Source of the DNA: Tenodera sinensis
Taxonomy: Eukaryota; Arthropoda; Insecta; Mantodea; Mantidae
Direction: 5' to 3'
Assembly: GCA_030765045.1 (NCBI GenBank)
Contig: CM060964.1
Span: forward strand, 170,900,719-170,964,718
DNA: 64,000 nt
Made by a program: the position numbers and the translations under genes. Shown here in pieces: positions 30,226-46,860 of this stretch. Positions within the stretch are counted from its first letter, which is position 1. Each line of letters opens with the position of its first letter. The notes beneath the pieces are model-generated. The model made no database searches, had not been told where the DNA came from, and saw only the letters and a list, made by a program, of their open reading frames with translations.

Positions 30226-33200
30226 ACATCTTACTCACCTAACCTCATCTCTTACCACATACCTCACCCCTTACCTCACACCTCACCTCTTATCTCACAC
30301 TTCACCTCTTACCTCACACTTCACCTCTTACCTCACACTTCACCTCTTACCTCACACTTCACCTGTTACCTCACACTTCACTTGTTACCTCACACTTCAC
30401 TTGTTACCTCACACTTCACCTGTTACCTCACCTCTTACCTCACACCTCACCTCACACCACACCTCTTACCTCACACCTCACCTCTTACCTCACACCTCAC
30501 CTCTTACCTCACACCTCACCTCTTACCTCACACCTCACCTCTTACCTCACACCTCACCTCTTACCTCACACCTCACCTCTTACCTCACACCTCACCTCTT
30601 ACCTCACACATCACCTCTTACCTCACACCTCACCTCTTACCTCACACCTCACCTCACACCTCACCTCTTACCTCACACCTCACCTCTTACCTCACACCTC
30701 ACCTCTTACCTCACACCTCACCTCTTACCTCACACTTCACCTCTTATCTCACACTTCACCTCTTACCTCACACTTCACCTCTTACCTCACACTTCACCTG
30801 TTACCTCACACTTCACCTGTTACCTCACACCTCACCTGTTACCTCACACCTCACCTCTTACCTCACACCTCACCTCTTATCTCACACCTCACCTCTTACC
30901 TCACACCTCACCTCTTACCTCACACCTCACCTCTTACCTCACCTCACACCTCACCTCTTACCTCACACCTCACCTCTAACCTCACACCTCACCTCTTACC
31001 TCACACCTCACCTCTTACCTCACACCTCACCTCTTACCTCACACCTCACCTCTTACCTCACACCTCACCTCTTACCTCACACCTCACCTCTTACCTCACA
31101 CCTCACCCCTTACCTCACACCTCACCCCTTACCTCACACCTCACCTCTTACCTCACACCTCACCTCTTACCTCACACCTCACCTCTTACCTCACACCTCA
31201 CCTCTTACCACACACCTCACCTCTTACCTCACACCTCACCTCTTACCTCACACTTCACCTCTTACCTCACACCTCACCTCTTACCTCACACTTCACCTCT
31301 TACCTCACACTTCACCTCTTACCTCACACTTCACCTCTTACCTCACACTTCACCTCTTACCTAACACCTCACCTCTTACCTCACACTTCACCTGTTACCT
31401 CACACTTCACTTGTTACCTCACACTTCACCTGTTACCTCACACTTCACCTGTTACCTCACACCTCACCTCTTACCTCATACCTCACCTCTTACCTCACAC
31501 CTCACCTCTTACCTCACACCTCACCTCTTACCTCACACTTCACCTCTTACCTCACACCTCACCTCTTACCTCACACTTCACCTGTTACCTCACACTTCAC
31601 TTGTTACCTCACACTTCACCTGTTACCTCACACCTCACCTCTTATCTCACACCTCACCTCACACCTCACACCTCACCTCTTACCTCACACCTCACCTCTT
31701 ATCTCACACCTCACCTCTTACCTCACACCTCACCTCTTACCTCACACCTCACCTCTTACCTCACACCTCACCTCTTACCTCACACCTCACCTCTTACCTC
31801 ACACCTCACCTCTTACCTCACACCTCACCTCTTATCTCACACCTCACCTCTTACCTCACACCTCACCTCTTACCACACACCTCACCTCTTACCTCACCTC
31901 TAACCTCGCACCTCACCTCTTATCTCACACCTCACCTCTTACCTCGCACCTCACCTCTAACCTCGCACCTCACCTCTTACCTCACACTTCACCTCTTACC
32001 TCGATCCTCACCTCTTACCTCACACCTCACCTCTTACCTCACACCTCACCTCTTATCTCACACCTCATCTCTTATCTCACACTTCACCTCTTATCTCACA
32101 CTTCACCTCTTATCTCACACTTCACCTCTTCTCTCACACTTCACCTCTTATCTCACACTTCACCTCTTATCTCACACTTCACCTCTTACCTCACACTTCA
32201 CCTCTTATCTCACACCTCACCTCTTACCTCACACCTCACCTCTTACCTCACACTTCCCCTCTTACCTCACACTTCACCTCTTATCTAACACTTCACCTCT
32301 TATCTCACACTTCACCTCTTACCTCACACTTCACCTCTTACCTCACACCTCATCTCTTATCTCACACTTCACCTCTTATCTCACACCTCACCACTTATCT
32401 CACACTTCACCTCTTATCTCACACTTCACCTCTTATCTCACACTTCACCTCTTACCTCAAACCTCACCTCTTACCTCACACTTCACCTCTTATCTCACCT
32501 CTAACCTCACACCTCACCTCTAGCCTCACAACTCATCTCTTACCTCACACTTCACCTCTTACCTCACACTTCACCTCTTACCTCACACTTCACCTCTTAT
32601 ATCACACTTCACCTCTTACCTCACACTTCACCTCTTATCTCACACTTCACCTCTTACCTCACACCTCACCTCTTACCTCACACTTCACCTCTTATCTCAC
32701 CTCTAACCACACACCTCACCTCTTACCTCACACTTCCCCTCTTACCTCACACTTCACCTCTTATCTCACACTTCACCACCTACCTCACACCTCACCTCTT
32801 ACCTCACACTTCACCTCTTATCTCACACTTCACCTCTTACCTCACACTTCACCTCTTATCTGACACTTCACCACCTACCTCACACCTCACCTCTTACCTC
32901 ACACCTCACCTCACACCTAACCTCTTATCTCACACCTCACCTCCTATCTCACACTTCACCTCTTTCCTCACACCTCACCTCTTACCTCACACCTCACCAC
33001 CTACCTCACACCTCACCTCTTACCTCACACCTCACCTCTTACCTCACACTTCACCTCTTATCTCACACTTCACCTCTTACCTCACACTTCACCTAATACC
33101 TCACACTTCACCTGTTACCTCACACTTCACTTGTTACCTCACACTTCACCTGTTACCTCACACCTCACCTCTTACCTCACACCTCACCTCTTATCTCACA

Positions 33201-36200
33201 CCTCACCTCTTACCTCACACCTCACCTCTTACCTCACACCTCACCTCATACCTCACCTCACCTCTTACCTCACCTCACCTCTTACCTCACCTCACCTCTT
33301 ACCTCACCTCACCTCTTACCTCACACCTCACCTCTTACCTCACACCTCAACTCTTATCTCACACCTCACCTCTTACCTCACACCTCACACCTCACCTCTT
33401 ACCTCACACCTCACCTCTTACCTCACACCTCACCTCTTACCTCACCTCACCTATTACCTCACACCTCACCTCTTACCTCACACCTCACCTCTTACCTCAC
33501 ACCTCACCTCTTACCTCACACCTCACCTCTTACCTCACCTCACCTCTTACCTCACACCTCACCTCTTACCACACACCTCACCTCTTACCTCACACCTCAC
33601 CTCTTACCTCACACTTCACCTCTTACCTCACACCTCACCTCTTACCTCACAACTCACCTCTTACCTCACACTTCACCTCTTACCTCACACCTCACCTCTT
33701 ACCTCACACTTCACCTGTTACTTCACACTTCACTTGTTACCTCACACTTCACCTGTTACCTCACACTTCACCTGTTACCTCACACCTCACCTCTTACCTC
33801 ACACCTCACCTCTTACCTCACACCTCACCTCTTACCTCACACCTCACCTCTTATCTCACACCTCATCTCTTATCTCACACTTCACCTCTTATCTCACACT
33901 TCACCTCTTATCTCACACTTCACCTCTTCTCTCACACTTCACCTCTTATCTCACACTTCACCTCTTATCTCACACCTCACCTCTTACCTCACACCTCACC
34001 TCTTACCTCACACTTCACCTCTTATCTCACACCTCACCTCTTACCTCACACTTCCCCTCTTACCTCACACTTCACCTCTTATCTAACACTTCACCTCTTA
34101 TCTCACACTTCACCTCTTACCTCACACTTCACCTCTTACCTCACACCTCATCTCTTATCTCACACTTCACCTCTTATCTCACACCTCACCACTTATCTCA
34201 CACTTCACCTCTTATCTCACACTTCACCTCTTATCTCACACTTCCTCTTACCTCAAACCTCACCTCTTACCTCACACTTCACCTCTTATCTCACCTCTAA
34301 CCTCACACCTCACCTCTAGCCTCACAACTCATCTCTTACCTCACACTTCACCTCTTACCTCACACTTCACCTCTTACCTCACACTTCACCTCTTATATCA
34401 CACTTCACCTCTTACCTCACACTTCACCTCTTATCTCACACTTCACCTCTTACCTCACACCTCACCTCTTACCTCACACTTCACCTCTTATCTCACCTCT
34501 AACCACACACCTCACCTCTTACCTCACACTTCCCCACTTACCTCACACTTCACCTCTTATCTCACACTTCACCACCTACCTCACACCTCACCTCTTACCT
34601 CACACTTCACCTCTTATCTCACACTTCACCTCTTACCTCACACTTCACCTCTTATCTCACACTTCACCACCTACCTCACACCTCACCTCTTACCTCACAC
34701 CTCACCTCACACCTAACCTCTTATCTCACACCTCACCTCCTATCTCACACTTCACCTCTTTCCTCACACCTCACCTCTTACCTCACACCTCACCACCTAC
34801 CTCACACCTCACCTCTTACCTCACACCTCACATTTTACCTCACACTTCACCTCTTATCTCACACTTCACCTCTTACCTCACACTTCACCTAATACCTCAC
34901 ACTTCACCTGTTACCTCACACTTCACTTGTTACCTCACACTTCACCTCTTACCTACACCTCACCTCTTACCTCACACCTCACCTCTTATCTCACACCTCA
35001 CCTCTTACCTCACACCTCACCTCTTACCTCACACCTCACCTCATACCTCACCTCACCTCTTACCTCACCTCACCTCTTACCTCACCTCACCTCTTACCTC
35101 ACCTCACCTCTTACCTCACACCTCACCTCTTACCTCACACCTCAACTCTTATCTCACACCTCACCTCTTACCTCACCTCACCTCTTACCTCACACCTCAC
35201 CTCTTACCTCACACCTCACCTCTTACCTCACACCTCACCTCTTACCTCACCTCACCTATTACCTCACACCTCACCTCTTACCTCACCTCACCTATTACCT
35301 CACACCTCACCTCTTACCTCACACCTCACCTCTTACCTCACACCTCACCTCTTACCTCACACCTCACCTCTTACCTCACCTCACCTCTTACCTCACACCT
35401 CACCTCTTACCACACACCTCACCTCTTACCTCACACCTCACCTCTTACCTCACACTTCACCTCTTACCTCACACCTCACCTCTTACCTCACAACTCACCT
35501 CTTACCTCACACTTCACCTCTTACCTCACCTCTTACCTCACACTTCACCTGTTACTTCACACTTCACCTGTTACCTCACACTTCACCTGTTACCTCACAC
35601 TTCACCTCTTACCTCACACCTCACCTCTTACCTCACACCTCACCTCTTACCTCACACCTCACCTCTTACCTCACACCTCACCTCTTACCTCACACTTCAC
35701 CTGTTACCTCACACTTCACTTGTTACCTCACACTTCACCTGTTACCTCACACCTCACCTCTTATCTCACACCTCACCTCTAACCTCACACCTCACCTCTT
35801 ACCTCACACCTCACCTCTTATCTCACACCTCACCTCTTACCTCACACCTCACCTCTTACCTCACACCTCACCTCTTACCTCACACCTTACCTCTTACCTC
35901 ACACCTCACTTCTTACCTCACACCTCACCTCTTACCTCACACCTCACCTCTTACCTCACACCTCACCTCTTACCTCACAGCTCACCTGTTACCTCACACC
36001 TCACCTCTTATCTCACACCTCACCTCTTATCTCACACCTTACCTCTTACCTCACACCTCACCTCTTACCTCACACCTCACCTCTTACCTCACACCTCACT
36101 CCTTACCTCACACCTCACCTCTTACCTCACCTCTAACCTCGCACCTCACCTCTTACCTCGCACCTCACCTCTTACCTCACCTCTAACCTCGCACCTCACC

Positions 36201-39200
36201 TCTTATCTCACACCTCACCTCTTACCTCGCACCTCACCTCTAACCTCGCACCTCACCTCTTACCTCACACTTCACCTCTTACCTCACCTCTAACCTCGCA
36301 CCTCACCTCTTACCTCACACCTCACCTCTTACCTCACACCTCACCTCTTACCTCACACTTCACCTCTTATCTCAAACTCACCTCTTATCTCACACTTCAC
36401 CTCTTATCTCACACTTCACCTCTTATCTCACACTTCACCTCTTCTCTCACACTTCACCTCTTATCTCACACTTCACCTCTTATCTCACACCTCACCTCTT
36501 ACCTCACACTTCACCTCTTATCTCACACCTCACCTCTTACCTCACACTTCCCCTCTTACCTCACACTTCACCTCTTATCTAACACTTCACCTCTTATCTC
36601 ACACTTCACCTCTTATCTCACACTTCACCTCTTACCTCACACTTCACCTCTTACCTCACACTTCACCTCTTACCTCACACCTCACCTCTTATCTCACACT
36701 TCACCTCTTATCTCACACCTCACCACTTATCTCACACTTCACCTCTTATCTCACACTTCACCTCTTATCTCACACTTCACCTCTTATCTCACACTTCACC
36801 TCTTACCTCAAACCTCACCTCTTACCTCACACTTCACCTCTTATCTCACCTCTAACCTCACACCTCACCTCTAACCTCACACCTCATCTCTTACCTCACA
36901 CTTCACCTCTTACCTCACACTTCACCTCTTATCTCACACTTCACCTCCTATCTCACACTTCACCTCTTATCTCACACTTCACCTCTTACCTCACACTTCA
37001 CCTCTTAACTCACACTTCACCTCTTACCTCACACCTCACCTCTTACCTCACACTTCACCTCTTATCTCACCTCTAACCCCACACCTCACCTCTTACCTCA
37101 CACTTCACCTCTTACCTCACACTTCACCTCTTATCTCACACTTCACCACCTACCTCACACCTCACCTCTTGCCTCACACTTCACCTCTTATCTCACACTT
37201 CACCTCTTACCTCACACTTCACCTCTTATCTCACACTTCACCACCTTCCTCACACCTCACCTCTTACCTCACACCTCACCTCACACCTCACCTCTTATCT
37301 CACACCTCACCTCCTATCTCACACTTCACCTCTTTCCTCACACCTGACCTCTTACCTCACACCTCACCACCTACCTCACACCTCACCTCTTATCTCACAC
37401 CTCACCTCTTACCTCACACTTCACCTCTTACCTCACACCTCACCTCTTACCTCACACCTCACCTCTTATCTCACACCTCACCTCTTATCTCACACTTCAC
37501 CTCTTTCCTCACAACTCACCTCTTACCTCACACCTCACCACCTACCTCACACCTCACCTCTTATCTCACACTTCACCTCTTACCTCACACCTCACCTCTT
37601 ATCTCACACCTAACCTCTTATCTCACACCTCACCTCTTATCTCACACCTCACCTCTTATCTCACACCTCACCTCTTATCTCACACTTCACCTCTTTCCTC
37701 GCACCTCACCTCTTACCTCACACCTCACCACCTACCTCACACCTCAGCTCTTATCTCACACTTCACCTCCTACCTCACACCTCACATCTTACCTCACACC
37801 TCACCTCTTACCTCACACCTCACCTCTTACCTCACAGCTCACCTCTTACCTCACACCTCACCTCTTACCTCACACGTCACCTGTTACCTCACACTTCACC
37901 TGTTACCTCACACTTCACTTGTTACCTCACAGCTCACCTCCTACCTCACACCTCACCTCTTACCTCACACCTCACCTCTTACCTCACACCTCACCTCTTA
38001 CCTCACACCTCACCTCTTACCTCACACTTCACCTGTTACCTCACACTTCACCTGTTACCTCACACTTCACCTGTTACCTCACACCTCACCTCTTATCTCA
38101 CACCTCACCTCTTACCTCACACCTCACCTCTTACCTCACACCTCACCTCTTACCTCACACCTCACCTCTTACCTCACACCTCACCTCTTACCTCACACTT
38201 CACCTCTTATCTCACACCTCATCTTATCTCACACTTCACCTCTTATCTCACACTTCACCTCTTATCTCACACTTCACCTCTTATCTCACACTTCACCTCT
38301 TATCTCACACCTCACCTCTTACCTCACACTTCACCTCTTATCTCACACTTCACCTCTTATCTCACACCTCACCTGTTACCTCACACTTCCCCTCTTACCT
38401 CACACTTCACCTCTTATCTAACACTTCACCTCTTATCTCACACTTCACCTCTTACCTCACACTTCACCTCTTACCTCACACCTCACCTCTTATCTCACAC
38501 CTCACCTCTTACCTCACACCTCACCTCTTACCTCACACCTCACCTCTTACCTCACACCTCACCTCTTACCTCACACTTCACCTCTTACCTCACACCTCAT
38601 CTTATCTCACACTTCACCTCTTATCTCACACTTCACCTCTTATCTCACACTTCACCTCTTATCTCACACTTCACCTCTTATCTCACACCTCACCTCTTAC
38701 CTCACACTTCACCTCTTATCTCACACTTCACCTCTTATCTCACACCTCACCTGTTACCTCACACTTCCCCTCTTACCTCACACTTCACCTCTTATCTAAC
38801 ACTTCACCTCTTATCTCACACTTCACCTCTTACCTCACACTTCACCTCTTACCTCACACCTCACCTCTTATCTCACACTTCACCTCTTACCTCACACCTC
38901 ACCTCTTATCTCACACCTAACCTCTTATCTCACACCTCACCTCTTATCTCACACCTCACCTCTTATCGCACACCTCACCTCTTATCTCACACTTCACCTC
39001 TTTCCTCGCACCTCACCTCTTACCTCACACCTCACCACCTACCTCACACCTCAGCTCTTATCTCACACTTCACCTCCTACCTCACACCTCACCTCTTACC
39101 TCACACCTCACCTCTTACCTCACACCTCACCTCTTACTTCACACCTCACCTCTTACCTCACACCTCACCTCTTACCTCACACCTCACCTCTTACCTCACA

Positions 39201-42200
39201 CTTCACCTGTTACCTCACACTTCACCTGTTACCTCACACTTCACTTGTTACCTCACACCTCACCTCCTACCTCACACCTCACCTCTTACCTCACACCTCA
39301 CCTCTTACCTCACACCTCACCTCTTACCTCACACCTCACCTCTTACCTCACACTTCACCTGTTACCTCACACTTCACCTGTTACCTCACACTTCACCTGT
39401 TACCTCACACCTCACCTCTTATCTCACACCTCACCTCTTACCTCACACCTCACCTCTTACCTCACACCTCACCTCTTACCTCACACCTCACCTCTTACCT
39501 CACACCTCACCTCTTACCTCAAACTTCACCTCTTATCTCACACCTCACCTCTTATCTCACACTTCACCTCTTATCTCACACTTCACCTCTTATCTCACAC
39601 TTCACCTCTTATCTCACACTTCACCTCTTATCTCACACTTCACCTCTTATCTCACACCTCACCTCTTACCTCACACTTCACCTCTTATCTCACACCTCAC
39701 CTCTTACCTCACACTTCCCCTCTTACCTCACACTTCACCTCTTATCTAACACTTCACCTCTTATCTCACACTTCACCTCTTACCTCACACTTCACCTCTT
39801 ACCTCACACCTCACCTCTTATCTCACACTTCACCTCTTATCTCACACCTCACCACTTATCTCACACTTCACCTCTTATCTCACACTTCACCTCTTATCTC
39901 ACACTTCACCTCTTACCTCAAGCCTCACCTCTTACCTCACACTTCACCTCTTATCTCACCTCTAACCTCACACCTCACCTCTAACCTCACACCTCATCTC
40001 TTACCTCACACTTCACCTCTTACCTCACACTTCACCTCTTATCTCACACTTCACCTCTTACCTCACACTTCACCTCTTATCTCACACTTCACGTCTTATC
40101 TCACACTTCACCTCTTACCTCACACCTCACCTCTTACCTCACACTTCACCTCTTATCTCACCTCTAACCCCACACCTCACCTCTTACCTCACACTTCACC
40201 TCTTACCTCACACTTCACCCCTTATCTCACACTTCACCACCTACCTCACACCTCACCTCTTACCTCACACTTTACCTCTTATCTCACACTTCACCACCTA
40301 CCTCACACCTCACCTCTTACCTCACACCTCACCTCTTATCTCACACCTCACCTCCTATCTCACACTTCACCTCTTTCCTTACACCTCACCTCTTACCTCA
40401 CAGCTCACCACCTACCTCACACCTCACCTCTTATCTCACACTTCACCTCTTACCTCACACTTCACCTCTTACCTCACACCTCACCTCTTACCTCACACCT
40501 CACCTCTTACCTCACACTTCACCTCTTATCTCACACCTCACCTCTTACCTCACACTTTCCCTCTTACCTCACACTTCACCTCTTATCTAACACTTCACCT
40601 CTTATCTCACACTTCACCTCTTACCTCACACTTCACCTCTTTCCTCACACCTCATCTCTTATCTCACACTTCACCTCTTATCTCACACCTCACCACTTAT
40701 CTCACACTTCACCTCTTATCTCACACTTCACCTCTTATCTCACACTTCACCTCTTACCTCAAACCTCACCTCTTACCTCACACTTCACCTCTTATCTCAC
40801 CTCTAACCTCACACCTCACCTCTAGCCTCACAACTCATCTCTTACCTCACACTTCACCTCTTACCTCACACTTCACCTCTTACCTCACACTTCACCTCTT
40901 ATATCACACTTCACCTCTTACCTCACACTTCACCTCTTATCTCACACTTCACCTCTTACCTCACACCTCACCTCTTACCTCACACTTCACCTCTTATCTC
41001 ACCTCTAACCACACACCTCACCTCTTACCTCACACTTCCCCTCTTACCTCACACTTCACCTCTTATCTCACACTTCACCACCTACCTCACACCTCACCTC
41101 TTACCTCACACTTCACCTCTTATCTCACACTTCACCTCTTACCTCACACTTCACCTCTTATCTCACACTTCACCACCTACCTCACACCTCACCTCTTACC
41201 TCACACCTCACCTCACACCTAACCTCTTATCTCACACCTCACCTCCTATCTCACACTTCACCTCTTTCCTCACACCTCACCTCTTACCTCACACCTCACC
41301 ACCTACCTCACACCTCACCTCTTACCTCACACCTCACCTCTTACCTCACACTTCACCTCTTATCTCACACTTCACCTCTTACCTCACACTTCACCTAATA
41401 CCTCACACTTCACCTGTTACCTCACACTTCACTTGTTACCTCACACTTCGCCTCTTACCTCACACCTCACCTCTTATCTCACACCTCACCTCTTACCTCA
41501 CACCTCACCTCTTACCTCACACCTCACCTCATACCTCACCTCACCTCTTACCTCACCTCACCTCTTACCTCACCTCACCTCTTACCTCACCTCACCTCTT
41601 ACCTCACACCGCACCTCTTACCTCACACCTCAACTCTTATCTCACACCTCACCTCTTACCTCACCTCACCTCTTACCTCACACCTCACACCTCACCTCTT
41701 ACCTCACACCTCACCTCTTACCTCACACCTCACCTCTTACCTCACCTCACCTATTACCTCACACCTCACCTCTTACCTCACACCTCACCTCTTACCTCAC
41801 ACCTCACCTCTTACCTCACACCTCACCTCTTACCTCACACCTCACCTCTTACCTCACCTCACCTCTTACCTCACACCTCACCTCTTACCACACACCTCAC
41901 CTCTTACCTCACACCTCACCTCTTACCTCACACTTCACCTCTTACCTCACACCTCACCTCTTACCTCACAACTCACCTCTTACCTCACAACTCACCTCTT
42001 ACCTCACACTTCACCTCTTACCTCACCTCTTACCTCACACTTCACCTGTTACTTCACACTTCACTTGTTACCTCACACTTCACCTGTTACCTCACACTTC
42101 ACCTGTTACCTCACACCTCACCTCTTACCTCACACCTCACACCTCACCTCTTACCTCACACCTCACCTCTTACCTCACACTTCACCTGTTACCTCACACT

Positions 42201-45200
42201 TCACTTGTTACCTCACACTTCACCTGTTACCTCACACCTCACCTCTTATCTCACACCTCACCTCTAACCTCACACCTCACCTCTTACCTCACACCTCACC
42301 TCTTATCTCACACCTCACCTCTTACCTCACACCTCACCTCTTACCTCACACCTCACCTCTTACCTCACACCTCACCTCTTACCTCACACCTCACTTCTTA
42401 CCTCACACCTCACCTCTTACCTCACACCTCACCTCTTACCTCACACCTCACCTCTTACCTCACAGCTCACCTGTTACCTCACACCTCACCTCTTATCTCA
42501 CACCTCACCTCTTATCTCACACCTTACCTCTTACCTCACACCTCACCTCTTACCTCACACCTCACCTCTTACCTCACACCTCACTCCTTACCTCACACCT
42601 CACCTCTTACCTCACCTCTAACCTCGCACCTCACCTCTTACCTCGCACCTCACCTCTTACCTCACCTCTAACCTCGCACCTCACCTCTTATCTCACACCT
42701 CACCTCTTACCTCGCACCTCACCTCTAACCTCGCACCTCACCTCTTACCTCACACTTCACCTCTTACCTCACCTCTAACCTCGCACCTCACCTCTTACCT
42801 CACACCTCACCTCTTACCTCACACCTCACCTCTTACCTCACACTTCACCTCTTATCTCAAACTCACCTCTTATCTCACACTTCACCTCTTATCTCACACT
42901 TCACCTCTTATCTCACACTTCACCTCTTCTCTCACACTTCACCTCTTATCTCACACTTCACCTCTTATCTCACACCTCACCTCTTACCTCACACTTCACC
43001 TCTTATCTCACACCTCACCTCTTACCTCACACTTCACCTCTTATCTAACACTTCACCTCTTATCTCACACTTCACCTCTTATCTCACACTTCACCTCTTA
43101 CCTCACACTTCACCTCTTACCTCACACTTCACCTCTTACCTCACACCTCACCTCTTATCTCACACTTCACCTCTTATCTCACACCTCACCACTTATCTCA
43201 CACTTCACCTCTTATCTCACACTTCACCTCTTATCTCACACTTCACCTCTTATCTCACACTTCACCTCTTACCTCAAACCTCACCTCTTACCTCACACTT
43301 CACCTCTTATCTCACCTCTAACCTCACACCTCACCTCTAACCTCACACCTCATCTCTTACCTCACACTTCACCTCTTACCTCACACTTCACCTCTTATCT
43401 CACACTTCACCTCCTACCTCACACTTCACCTCTTATCTCACACTTCACCTCTTACCTCACACTTCACCTCTTACCTCACACTTCACCTCTTACCTCACAC
43501 CTCACCTCTTACCTCACACTTCACCTCTTATCTCACCTCTAACCCCACACCTCACCTCTTACCTCACACTTCACCTCTTACCTCACACTTCACCTCTTAT
43601 CTCACACTTTACCACCTACCTCACACCTCACCTCTTGCCTCACACTTCACCTCTTATCTCACACTTCCCCTCTTACCTCACACTTCACCTCTTATCTCAC
43701 ACTTCACCACCTTCCTCACACCTCACCTCTTACCTCACACCTCACCTCACACCTCACCTCTTATCTCACACCTCACCTCCTATCTCACACTTCACCTCTT
43801 TCCTCACACCTGACCTCTTACCTCACACCTCACCACCTACCTCACACCTCACCTCTTATCTCACACCTCACCTCTTACCTCACACTTCACCTCTTACCTC
43901 ACACCTCACCTCTTACCTCACACCTCACCTCTTATCTCACACCTCACCTCTTATCTCACACTTCACCTCTTTCCTCACAACTCACCTCTTACCTCACACC
44001 TCACCACCTACCTCACACCTCACCTCTTATCTCACACTTCACCTCTTACCTCACACCTCACCTCTTATCTCACACCTAACCTCTTATCTCACACCTCACC
44101 TCTTATCTCACACCTCACCTCTTATCTCACACCTCACCTCTTATCTCACACTTCACCTCTTTCCTCGCACCTCACCTCTTACCTCACACCTCACCACCTA
44201 CCTCACACCTCAGCTCTTATCTCACACTTCACCTCCTACCTCACACCTCACATCTTACCTCACACCTCACCTCTTACCTCACACCTCACCTCTTACCTCA
44301 CAGCTCACCTCTTACCTCACACCTCACCTCTTACCTCACACTTCACCTGTTACCTCACACTTCACTTGTTACCTCACACCTCACCTCCTACCTCACACCT
44401 CACCTCTTACCTCACACCTCACCTCTTACCTCACACCTCACCTCTTACCTCACACCTCACCTCTTACCTCACACTTCACCTGTTACCTCACACTTCACCT
44501 GTTACCTCACACTTCACCTGTTACCTCACACCTCACCTCTTATCTCACACCTCACCTCTTACCTCACACCTCACCTCTTACCTCACACCTCACCTCTTAC
44601 CTCACACCTCACCTCTTACCTCACACTTCACCTCTTATCTCACACCTCATCTTATCTCACACTTCACCTCTTATCTCACACTTCACCTCTTATCTCACAC
44701 TTCACCTCTTATCTCACACTTCACCTCTTATCTCACACCTCACCTCTTACCTCACACTTCACCTCTTATCTCACACTTCACCTCTTATCTCACACCTCAC
44801 CTGTTACCTCACACTTCCCCTCTTACCTCACACTTCACCTCTTATCTAACACTTCACCTCTTATCTCACACTTCACCTCTTACCTCACACTTCACCTCTT
44901 ACCTCACACTTCACCTCTTACCTCACACCTCACCTCTTATCTCACACTTCACCTCTTACCTCACACCTCACCTCTTATCTCACACCTAACCTCTTATCTC
45001 ACACCTCACCTCTTATCTCACACCTCACCTCTTATCTCACACCTCACCTCTTATCTCGCACCTCACCTCTTTCCTCGCACCTCACCTCTTACCTCACACC
45101 TCACCACCTACCTCACACCTCAGCTCTTATCTCACACTTCACCTCCTACCTCACACCTCACCTCTTACCTCACACCTCACCTCTTACCTCACACCTCACC

Positions 45201-46860
45201 TCTTACTTCACACCTCACCTCTTACCTCACACCTCACCTCTTACCTCACACCTCACCTCTTACCTCACACTTCACCTGTTACCTCACACTTCACCTGTTA
45301 CCTCACACTTCACTTGTTACCTCACACCTCACCTCCTACCTCACACCTCACCTCTTACCTCACACCTCACCTCTTACCTCACACCTCACCTCTTACCTCA
45401 CACCTCACCTCTTACCTCACACTTCACCTGTTACCTCACACTTCACCTGTTACCTCACACTTCACCTGTTACCTCACACCTCACCTCTTATCTCACACCT
45501 CACCTCTTACCTCACACCACACCTCTTATCTCACACCTCACCTCTTACCTCACACCTCACCTCTTACCTCACACTTCACCTCTTACCTCACACTTCACCT
45601 CTTACCTCACACTTCACCTCTTATCTCACACTTCACCTCTTACCTCACACTTCACCTCTTACCTCACACTTCACCTCTTATCTCACACTTCACCTGTTAC
45701 CTCAAACCTCACCTCTTACCTCACACTTCACCTTTTTCCTCACACTTCACCTCTTACCTCACACTTCACCTCTTATCTCACACTTCACCACCTACCTCAC
45801 ACCTAACCTCTTAGCTCACACCTCACCTCTTACCTCACACTTCACCTCTTACCTCACGCTTCAGCTCTTAACTCACACTTCACCACCTACCTCACACCTA
45901 ACCTCTTACCTCACACCTCATCTCTTACCTCACACCTCACCTCTTACCTCACACCTCACCTCTTATCTCACACTTCACCTCTTACCTCACACCTCACCTC
46001 TTATCTCACACATCACCTCTTATCTCACACTTCACCTCTTACCTCACACTTCACCTCTTACCTCACACTTCACCTCTTACCTCACACTTCACTTGTTACC
46101 TCACACTTCACCTGTTACCTCACACCTCACCTCTAACCTCACCTCTTACCTCACACCTCACCTCTTACCTCACACCTCACCTCTTACCTCACACTTCACC
46201 TCTTATCTCACCTCTAGCCTCACACCTCACCTCTTACCTATACACTTCACCTCTGACCTATACACTTCACCTCTAACCTCACACTTCACCTCTTATCTCA
46301 CACTTCACCTCTTATCTCACACTTCACCACCTACCTCACACTTAACCTCTTACCTCACACTTCACCTCTTACCTCACACTTCACCACCTACCTCACACCT
46401 CACCTCTTACCTCACACCACACCTCTTATCTCACACCTCACCTCTTACCTCACACCTCACCTCTTACTTCACACTTCACCTCTTACCTCACACTTCACCT
46501 CTTATCTCACACTTCACCTCTTACCTCACACTTCACCTCTTACCTCACACTTCACCTCTTATCTCACACTTCACCTGTTACCTCACACCTCACCTCTTAC
46601 CTCACACCTCACCTTTTTCCTCACACTTCACCTCTTACCTCACACTTCACCTCTTATCTCACACTTCACCACCTACCTCACACCTAACCTCTTAGCTCAC
46701 ACCTCACCTCTTACCTCACACTTCACCTCTTACCTCACGCTTCACCTCTTAACTCACACTTCACCACCTACCTCACACCTAACCTCTTACCTCACACCTC
46801 ACCTCTTACCTCACGCTTCACCTCTTACCTCACGCTTCACCTCTTAACTCACACTTCACC
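30226..46860. repeat. 19-bp minisatellite array, left block
   Basis: Head-to-tail copies of a 19-bp unit, CCTCACCTCTTACCTCACA, over 16.6 kb. Common variants are CACACTTCACC for CACACCTCACC, TTATC for TTACC, CACCTG for CACCTC, and shortened or fused units. The + strand is almost free of G. Marker variants recur at multi-kilobase spacing: a CTAGCCTCACAACTCATCTC block starts at 32519, 34316 and 40822, and other blocks repeat about 6.47-6.51 kb apart, so the array has grown by large segmental duplications. All + frames are open because the unit is 19 bp and has no stop, but the long frames begin at TTG, not ATG; I do not consider them genes. Confidence 0.97.
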
